This document shows positions 8,015 to 16,481 of a stretch of DNA of 36,039 bases, in pieces; position 1 is the first letter of the stretch; every line of letters begins with the position of its first letter. The translations under genes and the position numbers were made by a program. The notes beneath the pieces are model-generated. The model was given only the letters and a program-made list of their open reading frames with translations. It made no database searches and was not told the DNA's origin. The stretch lies in assembly GCA_019359395.1 (NCBI GenBank), contig JAHHHK010000049.1, forward strand, positions 1 through 36,039, read 5' to 3'. The stretch comes from Komarekiella atlantica HA4396-MV6 (lineage in GTDB: Bacteria > Cyanobacteriota > Cyanobacteriia > Cyanobacteriales > Nostocaceae).

Positions 8015-8593
8015 TCAGAAAGGGATATCGAATAGGAATTCGTAATCATCAAGATTTTGCTGTGGATTGTCTGGATCTTCAGCCCACCTCTGAGGATTGT
8101 CTAGGATATATTGTCGGATGTGATCCAAGGATTTTTGATCCCGGCTAATGTGTTCGTAAAAGTTGCGTTGCCAGATTGATTGCCCTTTGGTGTGCCAAAT
8201 AACATTAATGCTTTTGCTGACAGCGCTTTTATAGCTACCAATTACGGTTGAGATAGAACCGGGTACAGGTTTGCCAAATTGTTCTCTTGTAGGGGCACGG
8301 CATTGCCATGCCCCTACAGACGTGTTAGTAATTACCAATACCCCATGTAGATGATTAGGCATTACCACAAAAGTATCTAATTCAATGTGCGGAAAATGAT
8401 CGGGAATTGCCTCCCAGCAGTTGAAGGCAATATGACCTAAATAATTTAATTGCATTTCGCCCTTGACCACGTTGCCAAATAAACACTGCCGCCCGTGTGT
8501 GCAAAGCGTAATAAAATAGGCTCCTAGTTGGGTATAGTCATATCTTTTTAGGCGAATCGAACGACGGTGGTGTATTCGCGGGTCGTAAGGCAT
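8015..8593 (-). CDS. REP-associated tyrosine transposase (RAYT)
   Basis: A 192-residue Y1-type transposase. The N-terminal basic segment (HHRRSIRLKRYDY) precedes Y.VTLCT-like strand FITLCTHGRQCLFG; the metal-binding motif is the HLH form MPNHLHGVLVI; WQRNFYEHISRD precedes the catalytic-helix motif YILDNPQRW, whose Tyr is the expected nucleophile. These features define the RAYT branch, which moves or maintains REP palindromes. Matching palindromes lie directly at both sides (7980-8008, 8639-8664). A third copy is inside the gene (8289-8317) and is read in frame as VGAWQCRAPT. The catalytic motifs are all present, so the gene may still be active. Confidence 0.92.
   Translation of the reverse strand: MPYDPRIHHRRSIRLKRYDYTQLGAYFITLCTHGRQCLFGNVVKGEMQLNYLGHIAFNCWEAIPDHFPHIELDTFVVMPNHLHGVLVITNTSVGAWQCRAPTREQFGKPVPGSISTVIGSYKSAVSKSINVIWHTKGQSIWQRNFYEHISRDQKSLDHIRQYILDNPQRWAEDPDNPQQNLDDYEFLFDIPF
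8289..8317. repeat. REP palindrome inside the RAYT coding sequence
   Basis: The same 29 bases as at 7980-8008, read in frame on the minus strand to give about ten residues (VGAWQCRAPT) between the HLH motif and the conserved STVIGSYKSAVS segment. The frame is preserved on both sides. Confidence 0.9.
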
Positions 8594-8638
8594 TAATTTT
8601 TAAGTACGGTTATTTGTAAGTTGTGTTTATATTAACCT

Positions 8639-8664
8639 GGGGCACGGCATTGCCGTGCCCCTAC
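8639..8664. repeat. REP palindrome upstream of the RAYT gene
   Basis: GGGGCACGGCA / TGCCGTGCCCC arms around a short centre, with the shared CTAC tail. Its core palindrome is more perfect than in the other copies. It lies between the RAYT start and the divergent GH116 gene. Confidence 0.88.
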
Positions 8665-8739
8665 ATTGTTGTGCCCTTGAGAAAAATTGCACATCGCGCT
8701 AGTCTTCATTGACGTAACTGCACGCTGTAACATTAGGCG

Positions 8740-11145
8740 ATGACAAATCAATCCTCCCCAAAAATTCCGTCTTGCACTTGGAATCGTCCCATCGGTTTAG
8801 GCTGGGATAAGCCTTATACCGTCCGCTACGCTAGTAATATTGATGATGGCCCTTGGCATGGTATGCCTCTAGGTGGCTTCGGTGCAGGTTGCATCGGTCG
8901 TTCTTCACGGGGAGACTTTAATCTGTGGCACATTGATGGCGGTGAACATATCTTCAAAAATATCCCCGCCTGTCAATTCAGTGTATTTGAGTCTCATGGT
9001 GCATCTTCCCAAGCCTACGCTTTGTGTACGCAAGCGCCTGATGATGGTATTCTGCAAGCTTGGCACTGGTATCCGACACTTCCCGGTACAGAGGGGACGG
9101 GCAATTATCATGCGCTATATCCCCGTAGCTGGTTTGTGTATGAAAATGTATTTCAAGCACAGTTAACTTGTGAACAGTTTTCCCCAGTTTGGGCAGGCAA
9201 TTACCAAGAAACTAGTTACCCTGTGGCGGTGTTTCTCTGGAATGCTCATAACCCTACAGATGCACCTATTACTCTTAGCATTATGCTCACCTGGCAAAAT
9301 ATGGTGGGCTGGTTTACTAACGCTGTTAAATCCCCCCAAGTGCGGGTGCGCGATGATGGTAGTCCGGTTTACGAATACCAACCACGCTGGGGTGAAAGTC
9401 AAGGGAATTATAACCAGATTGTTGAAAATACACAACACTTTGGCTGTGTTTTCAGTCGGGTTGGTAGTGATGCTTTACAGGAAGGGGATGGAACGTGGTG
9501 TGTTGCTACGCCCAAACATCCGCAGGTGGAAGTATTTCATCACACTAGGTGGAATCCTGTGGGAATGGGTGATGATTTGTGGCAAAGTTTTGCTCAAGAT
9601 GGCTCTTTGCCTAATTATCTAGATGCAAATCCAGCTGTAGAAGGTGAACAGTTAGGGGCTGCGATCGCAATTCGTTTTACTCTCCAACCAGGGGAAACTC
9701 TCGAAATCCCCTTCGTACTGGCTTGGGATTTACCGATCACAGAATTTGCCGCCGGGGTTAACTATTACCGCAGATATACAGACTTTTTTGGTAATGATGG
9801 TAATAATGCCTGGGCGATCGCATCTACTGCTCTACAAGAATATCAAAGTTGGCGATCGCAGATTCAAAACTGGCAACAACCCATTCTCGAACGGGAAGAC
9901 TTACCTTCTTGGTTTAAGATGGCTCTATTTAATGAGCTTTACGACCTCACTAGCGGTGGTACTCTCTGGAGTGCTGCATCAGAACTTGACCCCATCGGTC
10001 AGTTTGCAGTATTAGAGTGCTTAGATTACCGCTGGTATGAAAGTTTAGATGTGCGATTGTATGGCTCTTTTGCCCTGCTGATGCTGTTTCCAGAATTAGA
10101 AAAATCGGTGATGCGGGCATTTGCACGAGCAATTCCCCAAGGTGATGATACTCCTCGAATAATTGGCTATTACTTGACAATCAAGGCAGAAAGTCCGATC
10201 GCAGTTCGCAAAGTTGCAGGTGCAACACCCCACGATTTGGGCGCACCCAATGAACACGTTTGGGAAAAAACTAACTACACCAGTTATCAAGATTGCAATT
10301 TATGGAAGGATTTAGGTAGTGATTTTGTATTGCAAGTATACCGAGATTTTCTGCTCACGGGTGCTGACGATGTGGAATTCTTAGCAGACTGCTGGGATGC
10401 AATTGTTCAAACTCTCGACTATTTGAAAACCTTTGACTTAGATGGCGATGGCATTCCCGAAAATTCTGGTGCGCCTGATCAAACTTTTGATGATTGGCGG
10501 TTACAGGGCGTAAGTGCTTATTGTGGTGGGTTGTGGTTAGCAGCGCTACAAGCAGCGATCGCCATCAGTGAAGTTTTATTAACGCACCGTAGAGGTAACA
10601 CAGCGGAGTTGGCGGTACAAAAATCCACCTATGAAGCTTGGTTAGAACAATCTCGCCCAATCTACGACAAAAAACTCTGGAATGGTCAATATTACAAACT
10701 CGACAGCGAGAGTGGTTCCGATGTGGTAATGGCAGATCAGTTGTGCGGCCAATTCTACGCCCGACTCCTGGATTTACCAGATATTGTACCGAGCGATCGC
10801 GCTCTCTGTGCCTTGAAAACTGTTTATGATGCTTGCTTTGTGAAATTCTGCCAAGGTGAGTTTGGGGCTGCTAATGGTGTTCGTCCCGACGGTTCACCAG
10901 AAAACCCCAAAGCGACTCATCCCTTGGAAGTCTGGACGGGAATTAACTTTGGGCTTGCAGCTTTTCTAATGCAAATGGGAATGAAGGATGAAGCATTTAA
11001 GTTGACACAAGCTGTGGTCAAACAAATTTACGACAATGGGCTGCAATTTCGCACACCTGAAGCTATCACCGCTGCTGGTACTTTCCGTGCTAGTACTTAC
11101 CTGCGAGCAATGGCAATTTGGGCAATTTACTTAACCATTAAGTAA
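8740..11145 (+). CDS. GH116 glycosidase (bile acid beta-glucosidase / GBA2-like)
   Basis: An 801-residue enzyme, the normal length for bacterial GH116. The N-terminal beta-rich domain begins with PLGGFGAGCIGRS.RGDF..WH, typical of the GBA2 N-domain. The C-terminal (alpha/alpha)6 barrel has LFNELYDL.SGGT.W, then LECLDYRWYESLDVR.YGSF (about 425-443), and DGDGIPENSGAPDQTFDDW (568-586) followed by SAYCGGLWLAAL. In this family the nucleophile Glu and acid/base Asp lie in the second and third of these regions. Substrates are beta-glucosides, including glucosylceramide in animals; cyanobacterial substrates are uncertain. There is no signal peptide, so it should be cytoplasmic. It ends with an ordinary barrel tail (TFRASTYLRAMAIWAI). 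Confidence 0.92.
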   Translation: MTNQSSPKIPSCTWNRPIGLGWDKPYTVRYASNIDDGPWHGMPLGGFGAGCIGRSSRGDFNLWHIDGGEHIFKNIPACQFSVFESHGASSQAYALCTQAPDDGILQAWHWYPTLPGTEGTGNYHALYPRSWFVYENVFQAQLTCEQFSPVWAGNYQETSYPVAVFLWNAHNPTDAPITLSIMLTWQNMVGWFTNAVKSPQVRVRDDGSPVYEYQPRWGESQGNYNQIVENTQHFGCVFSRVGSDALQEGDGTWCVATPKHPQVEVFHHTRWNPVGMGDDLWQSFAQDGSLPNYLDANPAVEGEQLGAAIAIRFTLQPGETLEIPFVLAWDLPITEFAAGVNYYRRYTDFFGNDGNNAWAIASTALQEYQSWRSQIQNWQQPILEREDLPSWFKMALFNELYDLTSGGTLWSAASELDPIGQFAVLECLDYRWYESLDVRLYGSFALLMLFPELEKSVMRAFARAIPQGDDTPRIIGYYLTIKAESPIAVRKVAGATPHDLGAPNEHVWEKTNYTSYQDCNLWKDLGSDFVLQVYRDFLLTGADDVEFLADCWDAIVQTLDYLKTFDLDGDGIPENSGAPDQTFDDWRLQGVSAYCGGLWLAALQAAIAISEVLLTHRRGNTAELAVQKSTYEAWLEQSRPIYDKKLWNGQYYKLDSESGSDVVMADQLCGQFYARLLDLPDIVPSDRALCALKTVYDACFVKFCQGEFGAANGVRPDGSPENPKATHPLEVWTGINFGLAAFLMQMGMKDEAFKLTQAVVKQIYDNGLQFRTPEAITAAGTFRASTYLRAMAIWAIYLTIK

Positions 11146-12012
11146 TAGCGCATCAACCAAGAGCATTTTAAATCTCAACAGTGGTCAGTTGTAATTACTA
11201 CTAACCACTGCTGATGAATTTTTAGAGAGTAGAGGTTCTAGGCATTTGCTCACAACGCTCTTAAGCTTGACGGTTACGTTATTGGTGGATTCAATCGCTG
11301 GGTAATCTAACTTTAAATTTGCAACTTTAGATACAAATAGATGTACATAGATGTTTTAATATATGCGCTTCAAAATGTACCTGATGTTCATCTAACAAAG
11401 CAGAGATTACATCTGAGATTTTATTTTCCGGGTGTTTCCGGAAACGAAAGAAAATTTAAGTAATGGTAAGAGTTGAAAGATTTAGAACTCCAGACTACTG
11501 GTTAAAAAAATGCCAATATCACTAGAACCAACCCTAAAAATTCCTAATATTTCCCAGATTATGTTGACAATTGACAAATTTCAACTGGAAAAAATTGACT
11601 TGCAAGCAATCTCAACTTAAAAATTAGGACAATTTAAGAAATGAATACTGGATAAAGTATGAAATGTTTATTGACGACAAGAGTCCAAGGCAGATGACTA
11701 ATACTTTGGTATAAACAGTAAACAGTTGGGGGATTTAAATCCGCCAGATAGCGCCTCGCACTAATCGGCTTTAGGTTATTAGTTTTCAGTTACAAGTACT
11801 CGCCCCCTAGTGGTTTTCCTTAAACCCAATTATCTTGATTGATAACTGTTTACCGTTTACTGATTACTGTTAAAAACACGGTTAATTGCGTTTTACAAAG
11901 GCTGTTGGAATGATGTAAAACCCAATCGGTCAGATATTTATCAACTTTTTTGCCCTCTAACTGCTCGCCTCACACAAGTTAAGAAGCTTACCCAAAAAAC
12001 CGAAATTAAACC
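11146..12012. other. intergenic region upstream of the hetC remnant
   Basis: No gene seen. It holds a hairpin (11179-11210) and a perfect 12-base palindrome GGATTTAAATCC (11731-11742) within apparently inserted GC-richer sequence. The expected NtcA site of hetC genes (GTA-N8-TAC) was not found here by eye. Confidence 0.6.
11179..11210 (+). terminator. probable terminator of the GH116 gene
   Basis: CAGTGGTCAGT at 11179-11189 pairs with ACTAACCACTG at 11200-11210 (one mismatch), followed about 10 bases later by a T-run (AATTTTTA). It lies 33 bases after the stop codon. The T-run is not immediately adjacent, so efficiency is uncertain. Confidence 0.5.
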
Positions 12013-12642
12013 ATGAACTCCTCTTCGTCATTAAGAGTTCAGGGAGGGCTGAAATATACAAGTAATCAGCAGTCTCCCACTCCGAAAGTTGCTATCCTCA
12101 AATTTTTGAGGTTAGTAATAGGGGATACAAGCCTAGAGTCAGAATTTAGCCAAGTTTGGGTTTTCTATGAGTTTCAACTTGGTGACGAATTGGCTAACTA
12201 CAGTTTAGATGGGATTGAAAATAGTAGCAGTTTTCTTTACCTAAAACATCTTCCTAACCCAAAATCAAACAGTCTGGTAGCCATTCGGGCTGCACCAGTT
12301 GAATTCCAAAACAGGAACAAGCCTCGTTCAATAACTAAATTGTGGCGTCCTTATGCCCTTTTTCAACAGCAAAATTCATTAGATTGTAGCGCGGCGTGTT
12401 TGGCAACGGTTAGCCAATACTGGGACACCCACTTGAGCCTGGATAGCCTGTGGAACTTAGCGGAGGTAAAACGTATAGGTGCGTTTTTCCAGAGTTTAGC
12501 AGAAGCAGCCCAAACTTTAGGATATGAAGTGCTATCGGTAAGGGCGAGCTTGAGTAAGCTGGACTCATATTATAACCCTTGGATAGCTCATTGGCAAGAA
12601 ACTCAGTTAGAGGCGATCGCGTATTGCGTGCTCACGCGATAG
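12013..12642 (+). pseudogene. hetC: truncated hetC-like C39 peptidase/ABC exporter remnant
   Basis: A 209-codon frame. Residues about 26-78 (VAILKFLRLVIGD.SLESEF..VW) look like the start of the N-terminal regulatory domain of large cyanobacterial peptidase/ABC exporters. Residues 112-195 are a C39 peptidase domain: QQQNSLDCSAACLATVSQYW with the nucleophile Cys125, then SLAEAAQTLGYEVLSVRASL and NPWIAHW. Right after HW the match stops; the normal HYVVV-type segment carrying the catalytic His, the later Asp, and all membrane and ATPase domains are missing. The break is next to a GCGATCGC-rich stretch. HetC is such an exporter and its gene precedes hetP in Anabaena, as here, so this is most simply a decayed hetC or hetC paralogue. 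The full family is about 1000 residues. Confidence 0.65.
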
Positions 12643-13140
12643 CTAAGCGATGGTTCTCGTACCCAGTGTTTGAAGCATTGCTTTAAAAGCACGGCGTCAA
12701 TACCTACTGGACATCAGGAACTCATGAGCAATTAGCAGTTTTTATTACTACTTACCTCCATGACAAGTGCATCTGTGATTTTACTTTCATCATTGGATTA
12801 GGTTTAAGAAATAGACATAAATAATCTTTCATATTGTTTAGTTGGATACAAGCCATAAATTAGCTAAGTTTACACAGTTTAAATTGCTATATCTTTATTG
12901 GTTAAAACATCCACATTAAGATATTTTAATATATTTCCTGATCGCTAGATAAAAAACAAATATTAATACCATAAATTCATAAACTCAACTATTTATCATC
13001 TGTTATTATTGACTATTACTCATAAAATAATCAGATAAAGTTGCTGTGGTTTATCAAATATTTATAGCTATAAGCCTTGTCAAAAAAGGCTTTTTTGTAT
13101 GCACAATACTTTTTTATGTATGATCTGTAAAAATATTTTT

Positions 13141-13278
13141 AGGACTTACGCAAAAACCCTCTTAAACTCTCATTTCTCCGTGACCTCAGCGCCTCTGTGG
13201 TACCCTTCGGGAAGCCACTTCTCTACGAGACGCTCCGCGAACGTGTCTACGATTTTCCGTAACCCATGCGTAAGTCCT
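13141..13278. mobile_element. MITE-like element, 138 bp
   Basis: Perfect 12-base terminal inverted repeats AGGACTTACGCA (13141-13152) and TGCGTAAGTCCT (13267-13278). The interior holds a second common Nostoc repeat (TTCGGGAAG..CTCTACGAGACG, about 13202-13256), so one repeat is nested in another. No transposase; no clear target duplication visible. It sits about 130 bases upstream of the HetR-type palindrome. Confidence 0.75.
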
Positions 13279-13411
13279 GATTTTCAATAACTATGTTCAG
13301 TAATAGTTTTTCTAATGTTAACTATCTCTCTATCAAATTGAAGGGTGTTACACCTCATAGTTAATAACAAATTTTCTAGTATATTAAAGATAATCAAAGT
13401 TCCAAGTAATA

Positions 13412-13440
13412 GTAACCGAGGGGTAAGACCCCCCATAAAT
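13412..13440 (+). promoter_or_regulatory. probable HetR-binding palindrome upstream of hetP
   Basis: The core GAGGGGTAAGACCCCCC (13418-13434) has inverted halves GGGGT and ACCCC around three bases. The known HetR target upstream of hetP in Anabaena has the same architecture, GAGGGGTCTAACCCCTC, and the flanks also agree (GTA..CG before, CAT after). The site is about 505 bases before the hetP start, consistent with the long leader reported for hetP. The site differs from the Anabaena core at the three central bases' left side and one C/T on the right arm. Confidence 0.72.
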
Positions 13441-13634
13441 TTACAAAAATGGACAAAGTTAAAAGTTGCACAATACATAAGGAAGTTTTTAAATATGTTC
13501 AGTAGATTTGATTCATGAAGATGCTAAATTAGCAGATGAACTTAAGAGCAATAACATAGTATAAATACGAATAATGCTCTTAATTTTCAAACATAAATAA
13601 TTTTTCTCTACTAGGCTAAAAAAGGTGCAGCTTT

Positions 13635-13667
13635 ACCGGATTCTTAATCAGGAAGAAATCTTATATG
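13635..13667 (+). promoter_or_regulatory. weak candidate promoter for hetP
   Basis: ACCGGA at 13635-13640 resembles the TCCGGA -35 motif reported for heterocyst-specific (DIF) promoters, followed by TATATG at 13662-13667. The spacing of 21 is longer than usual, so this is only a suggestion. Confidence 0.25.
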
Positions 13668-13938
13668 CAGGTGGTCAATTAGAGAAAATTAACTGAACTA
13701 AAAGTTTGAAAGTTCAAATAGGACAAAACTGCATCTATTAAAAATCACACCGAGGTTTTGGTCTTGCCAGTGGCACGACAACACAAGAAGTAAATTTTTA
13801 CCTTTCACTCACTAACAAACAAAAGCTACAGCCGAGAACCAACCAGCAGCAATGTCCTTGATTAATCGAGGTAAATCTGGGGAATTACGGTTGAGCAGCC
13901 AACAAACTTAATTAAAAACAGCAAGGCCACTAAATACT

Positions 13939-14277
13939 ATGAATCAAAACGTTTCTGGCATTAGTAGCAACTTAGACAAGACAATGAAAAATCAACATTT
14001 TGATAAAGTAGTAGAAGCAATTCTTGCCGGAAAGTATTCCTGGGCGTGTGTTTTAATGCTGCGATTTGCTGGCTACAATCCTCTACATTACATTCCCTAC
14101 CGCACATACAACAGATTGCTCAAAGAAAATACTCAAGCTAGTAGGTCAAATCAACAGCAAAATGAGAATATAAAAATAGTCAAACATTCTAATGATTCCA
14201 GGTCTGATAGTAATGTTTCACCAAGCTGCTTAAGCAAAATTAAAGATTTAGCTTATCTTGAAGTAGTTGGAAAGTAA
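13939..14277 (+). CDS. hetP: heterocyst commitment protein HetP
   Basis: A 112-residue protein with the HetP core [19 protein letters not shown] followed by [26 protein letters not shown] (about residues 20-67), which is highly characteristic of HetP and its paralogues. The C-terminal 45 residues are Asn/Ser-rich and variable, as in the family; the protein is somewhat shorter than Anabaena HetP. HetP acts in the differentiating cell downstream of HetR and drives commitment to heterocyst formation. The gene follows a hetC-like remnant and a HetR-type palindrome, the arrangement expected of the original hetC-hetP locus rather than of the dispersed paralogues. Confidence 0.93.
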   Translation: MNQNVSGISSNLDKTMKNQHFDKVVEAILAGKYSWACVLMLRFAGYNPLHYIPYRTYNRLLKENTQASRSNQQQNENIKIVKHSNDSRSDSNVSPSCLSKIKDLAYLEVVGK

Positions 14278-14356
14278 AAAACAAAAATTCCTGGTGGCAG
14301 TCTAGATTCAGAATAATTTAGGTGAGGACATCATCTATAAATCAGCAATTGAAACT

Positions 14357-14388
14357 CAATACGCTTGGTGTTAGCGCCAAGTGTATTG
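14357..14388 (+). terminator. hairpin downstream of hetP
   Basis: CAATACGCTTGG (14357-14368) pairs with CCAAGTGTATTG (14377-14388) with one G.T pair, and the stem continues through GTG/CGC around a TTAG loop: about 14 pairs. No T-run follows, so it may be a 3' stabilising structure rather than a classical terminator. Confidence 0.5.
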
Positions 14389-15143
14389 ACTTATGGAATT
14401 ATTAAATTAATATTCTAGATAAAATGTAATTATTGTTACATATAACTACACAATTGCGTCATAGCCAACAAAGTATTATACATGAGCATGAGATGTAATA
14501 AATTTCATCAGCTATCTTCAAAAAGCTGCCAAAATGGCAAGTATATACTGATGAAATACTTTAAATTAAAAATAACAACTTAAACAAAAAGACAGAGGTA
14601 CTTGGCAAACAAATTAATTTTCTACTTATGACTGTGAAATACATCAAACTGATTGCTAAAACACTCAGTATTTCATGGATTAGATAGCTTCTACACCAAA
14701 ACCGACGATCTAACTGTTGCTGTTGGTGGTTCTTTTTCCGAGGAAGTCTGAGCAAATAAAACTTGGAGCGACTGCTTCCCAGAAGTCCGGGCGGAACTTC
14801 GTAAGTCAATCCATTTGTATGTCTTCCGTCGGTGGCAAACGGCAAAAGCATAGCTTGTAAAACTTCCTACAATAAGGGTTGTGTTGCTTGAGTTTAAAAA
14901 ACTCACTTTTAGCACCAGCACTAAGAACGGAAATAGAAAAGTAACGGTTAAATTGTTGTTATGGCTTGTAGAATTTAAAGCTAATACACTTCTGTTTTGG
15001 CTAACGTAATCCTTGTCCTCCTAACCGGGATTATGTCTGCTTTGTAAATTGGCAATTTATATAACAACTACTGGAAGCTATTCAAATTTTATAGCTTCCA
15101 GCTTTTTAATAAAGATGGTATCAATTAGATGGTACATTATATT

Positions 15144-15175
15144 GCGATCGCCTACGTCCCGCCGTAAGCGATCGC
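15144..15175. repeat. HIP1-flanked palindrome
   Basis: GCGATCGCCTACG and CGTAAGCGATCGC arms around TCCCGC. Two HIP1 octamers form the ends of a near-perfect inverted repeat, a common small intergenic element of Nostoc genomes. Confidence 0.75.
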
Positions 15176-15323
15176 ACCCTTACTAAAATTTAAAAGTAAT
15201 TCATCGATTAATTAAATTTACTAAAAATATAATAAATCCGTAGTACTATATTACAGGCATTAACTATCTTCAGCTATCTCTGATTGTTAGCGCTCCTAAA
15301 TTTACAATCAGTGAGAACATACC

Positions 15324-15962
15324 GTGAGCCTAACTCTTTATTTCCTTCGTCATGGACAGACAGAATGCAGTCGTAGCAATTCTTTTTGTGGTTCTATAGA
15401 TGCAGAACTTACTCCAGAAGGCTTGGAGATGGCAGAAGCTTTTGCCGCTGTATACAGTTCTATATCTTGGACAGCAATATTTTCTAGTCCTATGCGCCGA
15501 ACTGTAGCGACAGCAAAACCCCTATGTGCAGCCATCGGGATGGAACCACAACTGAGGGATGGTTTAAAGGAAATTAACTATGGCCAGTGGGAAGGAAAAA
15601 CGCCAGAAATAATTAGCCGTGAATATCATGATGATTATATTCGCTGGTCAGCCGACCCAGCTTGGTACGCTCCAACTGGTGGAGAAATGGCAGTAACAAT
15701 TGCTGCTCGTGCTTTACAGGTAATTGAAGAAATTAAGCAGTCTTACAGCAGTGGCAATGTTTTAGTTGTTGCTCATAAGGCAACTATCAGAATTATTTTG
15801 TGTAGTTTGCTAGGAATTGATGTGGGACGCTTTCGGTTTCGTTTGGGATGCCCTGTTGGTTCAGTCAGTATTGTAGAATTTGGCTCACATGGCCCACTAT
15901 TGAAGGCTTTGGCAGACCGCACTCATTTAGATGAGCGTTTGCGAAATTTACCAGGAACATAA
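15324..15962 (+). CDS. histidine phosphatase family protein (phosphoglycerate mutase-like)
   Basis: A 212-residue cytoplasmic phosphatase. The catalytic RHG motif is LRHGQTE (His10); SSPMRRT supplies the second Arg (Arg58/59); the general acid is Glu83 in LKEINYGQWEG; the second His is His151 in VVAHKATIR. This is the cofactor-dependent phosphoglycerate mutase/acid phosphatase branch; GQWEG and lack of mutase inserts favour a phosphatase. The start is GTG: no ATG lies near the beginning of the conserved YFLRHG strand and an in-frame extension upstream is not supported. Substrate unknown. Confidence 0.87.
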   Translation: MSLTLYFLRHGQTECSRSNSFCGSIDAELTPEGLEMAEAFAAVYSSISWTAIFSSPMRRTVATAKPLCAAIGMEPQLRDGLKEINYGQWEGKTPEIISREYHDDYIRWSADPAWYAPTGGEMAVTIAARALQVIEEIKQSYSSGNVLVVAHKATIRIILCSLLGIDVGRFRFRLGCPVGSVSIVEFGSHGPLLKALADRTHLDERLRNLPGT

Positions 15963-15978
15963 GGTAAGAGTCAGCAGT

Positions 15979-16114
15979 AGAGACGCGATTCATCGCGTCT
16001 GTACAGGATTCAGGAGACACGATTCATCACGTCTGTACAGGATTCAGGAGACACGATTCATCGCGTCTTTACAGGATTCAGGAGACGCGATTCATCGCGT
16101 CTTTACAGGATTCA
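15979..16114. repeat. 34-bp palindromic tandem repeat, four units
   Basis: Units begin at 15979, 16013, 16047 and 16081. Each contains the hairpin AGACGCGATTCATCGCGTCT (variants AGACACGATTCATCACGTCT) followed by TTACAGGATTCAGG. Some units carry compensating or single changes in the stem (CACGAT..ATCACG). The array starts 17 bases after the histidine phosphatase stop. Confidence 0.9.
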
Positions 16115-16254
16115 GTTATTCTTCCCCTGCTCTCCCTCACTCGTTGGCTCGGTATATTTGCAGAAAACGTTTATCCCAATTTTTAAAATATATAACACGA
16201 CGATTGTAGCTCGTCGTAGACATCGCAGTTCTGAATGACTAGCTTGTAATGACC

Positions 16255-16443
16255 AACATCGCGACATTCATAAGCAACATCGTGATATTCATTGTTAACA
16301 TCGCGATTTTTATTATCAATATCGCGACATTCATAAGCAACATCGCGATATTCATTGTTAACATCGCGATAGTGCTTATCAACACCGTGATATTCATCAT
16401 TAACATCGCGACATTTGTTCTTAATATCACGATATTTGGGCTT
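16255..16443. repeat. 21-bp minisatellite, nine units with 63-bp higher order
   Basis: Nine contiguous 21-base units of the form AA(C/T)ATCGCGA.ATTCAT.... Units 1, 4 and 7-8 differ from their neighbours in a pattern that repeats every three units: types ending CATAAGC, CATTGTT and TTATTATC/CTTATC alternate, giving a 63-base higher-order period. Both strands stay open: the plus strand would encode heptads such as NIATFIS/NIAIFIV, the minus strand MLTMNIA-type heptads. The plus frame has an ATG at 16249 but no ribosome site. Confidence 0.9.
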
Positions 16444-16481
16444 ATGCTTATGCGATCGCTAGCAATGCTTAAACAAAACTT

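Larger units (their letters stand above)
12643..13938. other. hetC-remnant to hetP interval
   Basis: AT-rich, no intact gene. A 45-codon open stretch near 12680-12815 (reading HGVNTYWTSGTHEQLAVF) may be degraded coding sequence but is not recognisable. The interval contains a MITE-like element (13141-13278), a HetR-type palindrome (13412-13440) and the presumed long 5' leader of hetP. Confidence 0.6.
14278..15323. other. gene-poor region after hetP
   Basis: AT-rich, no supported gene. It contains a hairpin after hetP (14357-14388), a stretch of GC-richer repeat-like sequence (about 14755-14850) and a HIP1-flanked palindrome (15144-15175). Minus-strand open frames across 14561-14921 have no family features and lie in repeat sequence. 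Confidence 0.6.

Noticed and set aside
12115-12128. Perfect GTA-N8-TAC (NtcA-type) sequence in the hetC remnant
   Set aside because: It lies inside conserved-looking coding sequence (LRLVIGDTS), not upstream of a gene start, and such a match is expected by chance in a window of this size. No such site was found in the true upstream region 11146-12012.
14653-14751. A 32-residue frame ending DDLTVAVGGSFSEEV, resembling a double-glycine leader close to a C39 peptidase remnant
   Set aside because: It starts with TTG without a ribosome site, the leader positions fit only partly (Ala at -4), and the nearby peptidase is truncated. Not enough to call a peptide signal gene.
14561-14921. Two overlapping minus-strand open frames of 96 and 76 codons after hetP
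   Set aside because: No family features, biased low-complexity composition, and they cross GC-rich repeat sequence; treated as chance frames.
15979-16114. Possible CRISPR array
   Set aside because: The 34-bp units are contiguous with no spacers, and the whole unit repeats; it is a tandem palindromic repeat.
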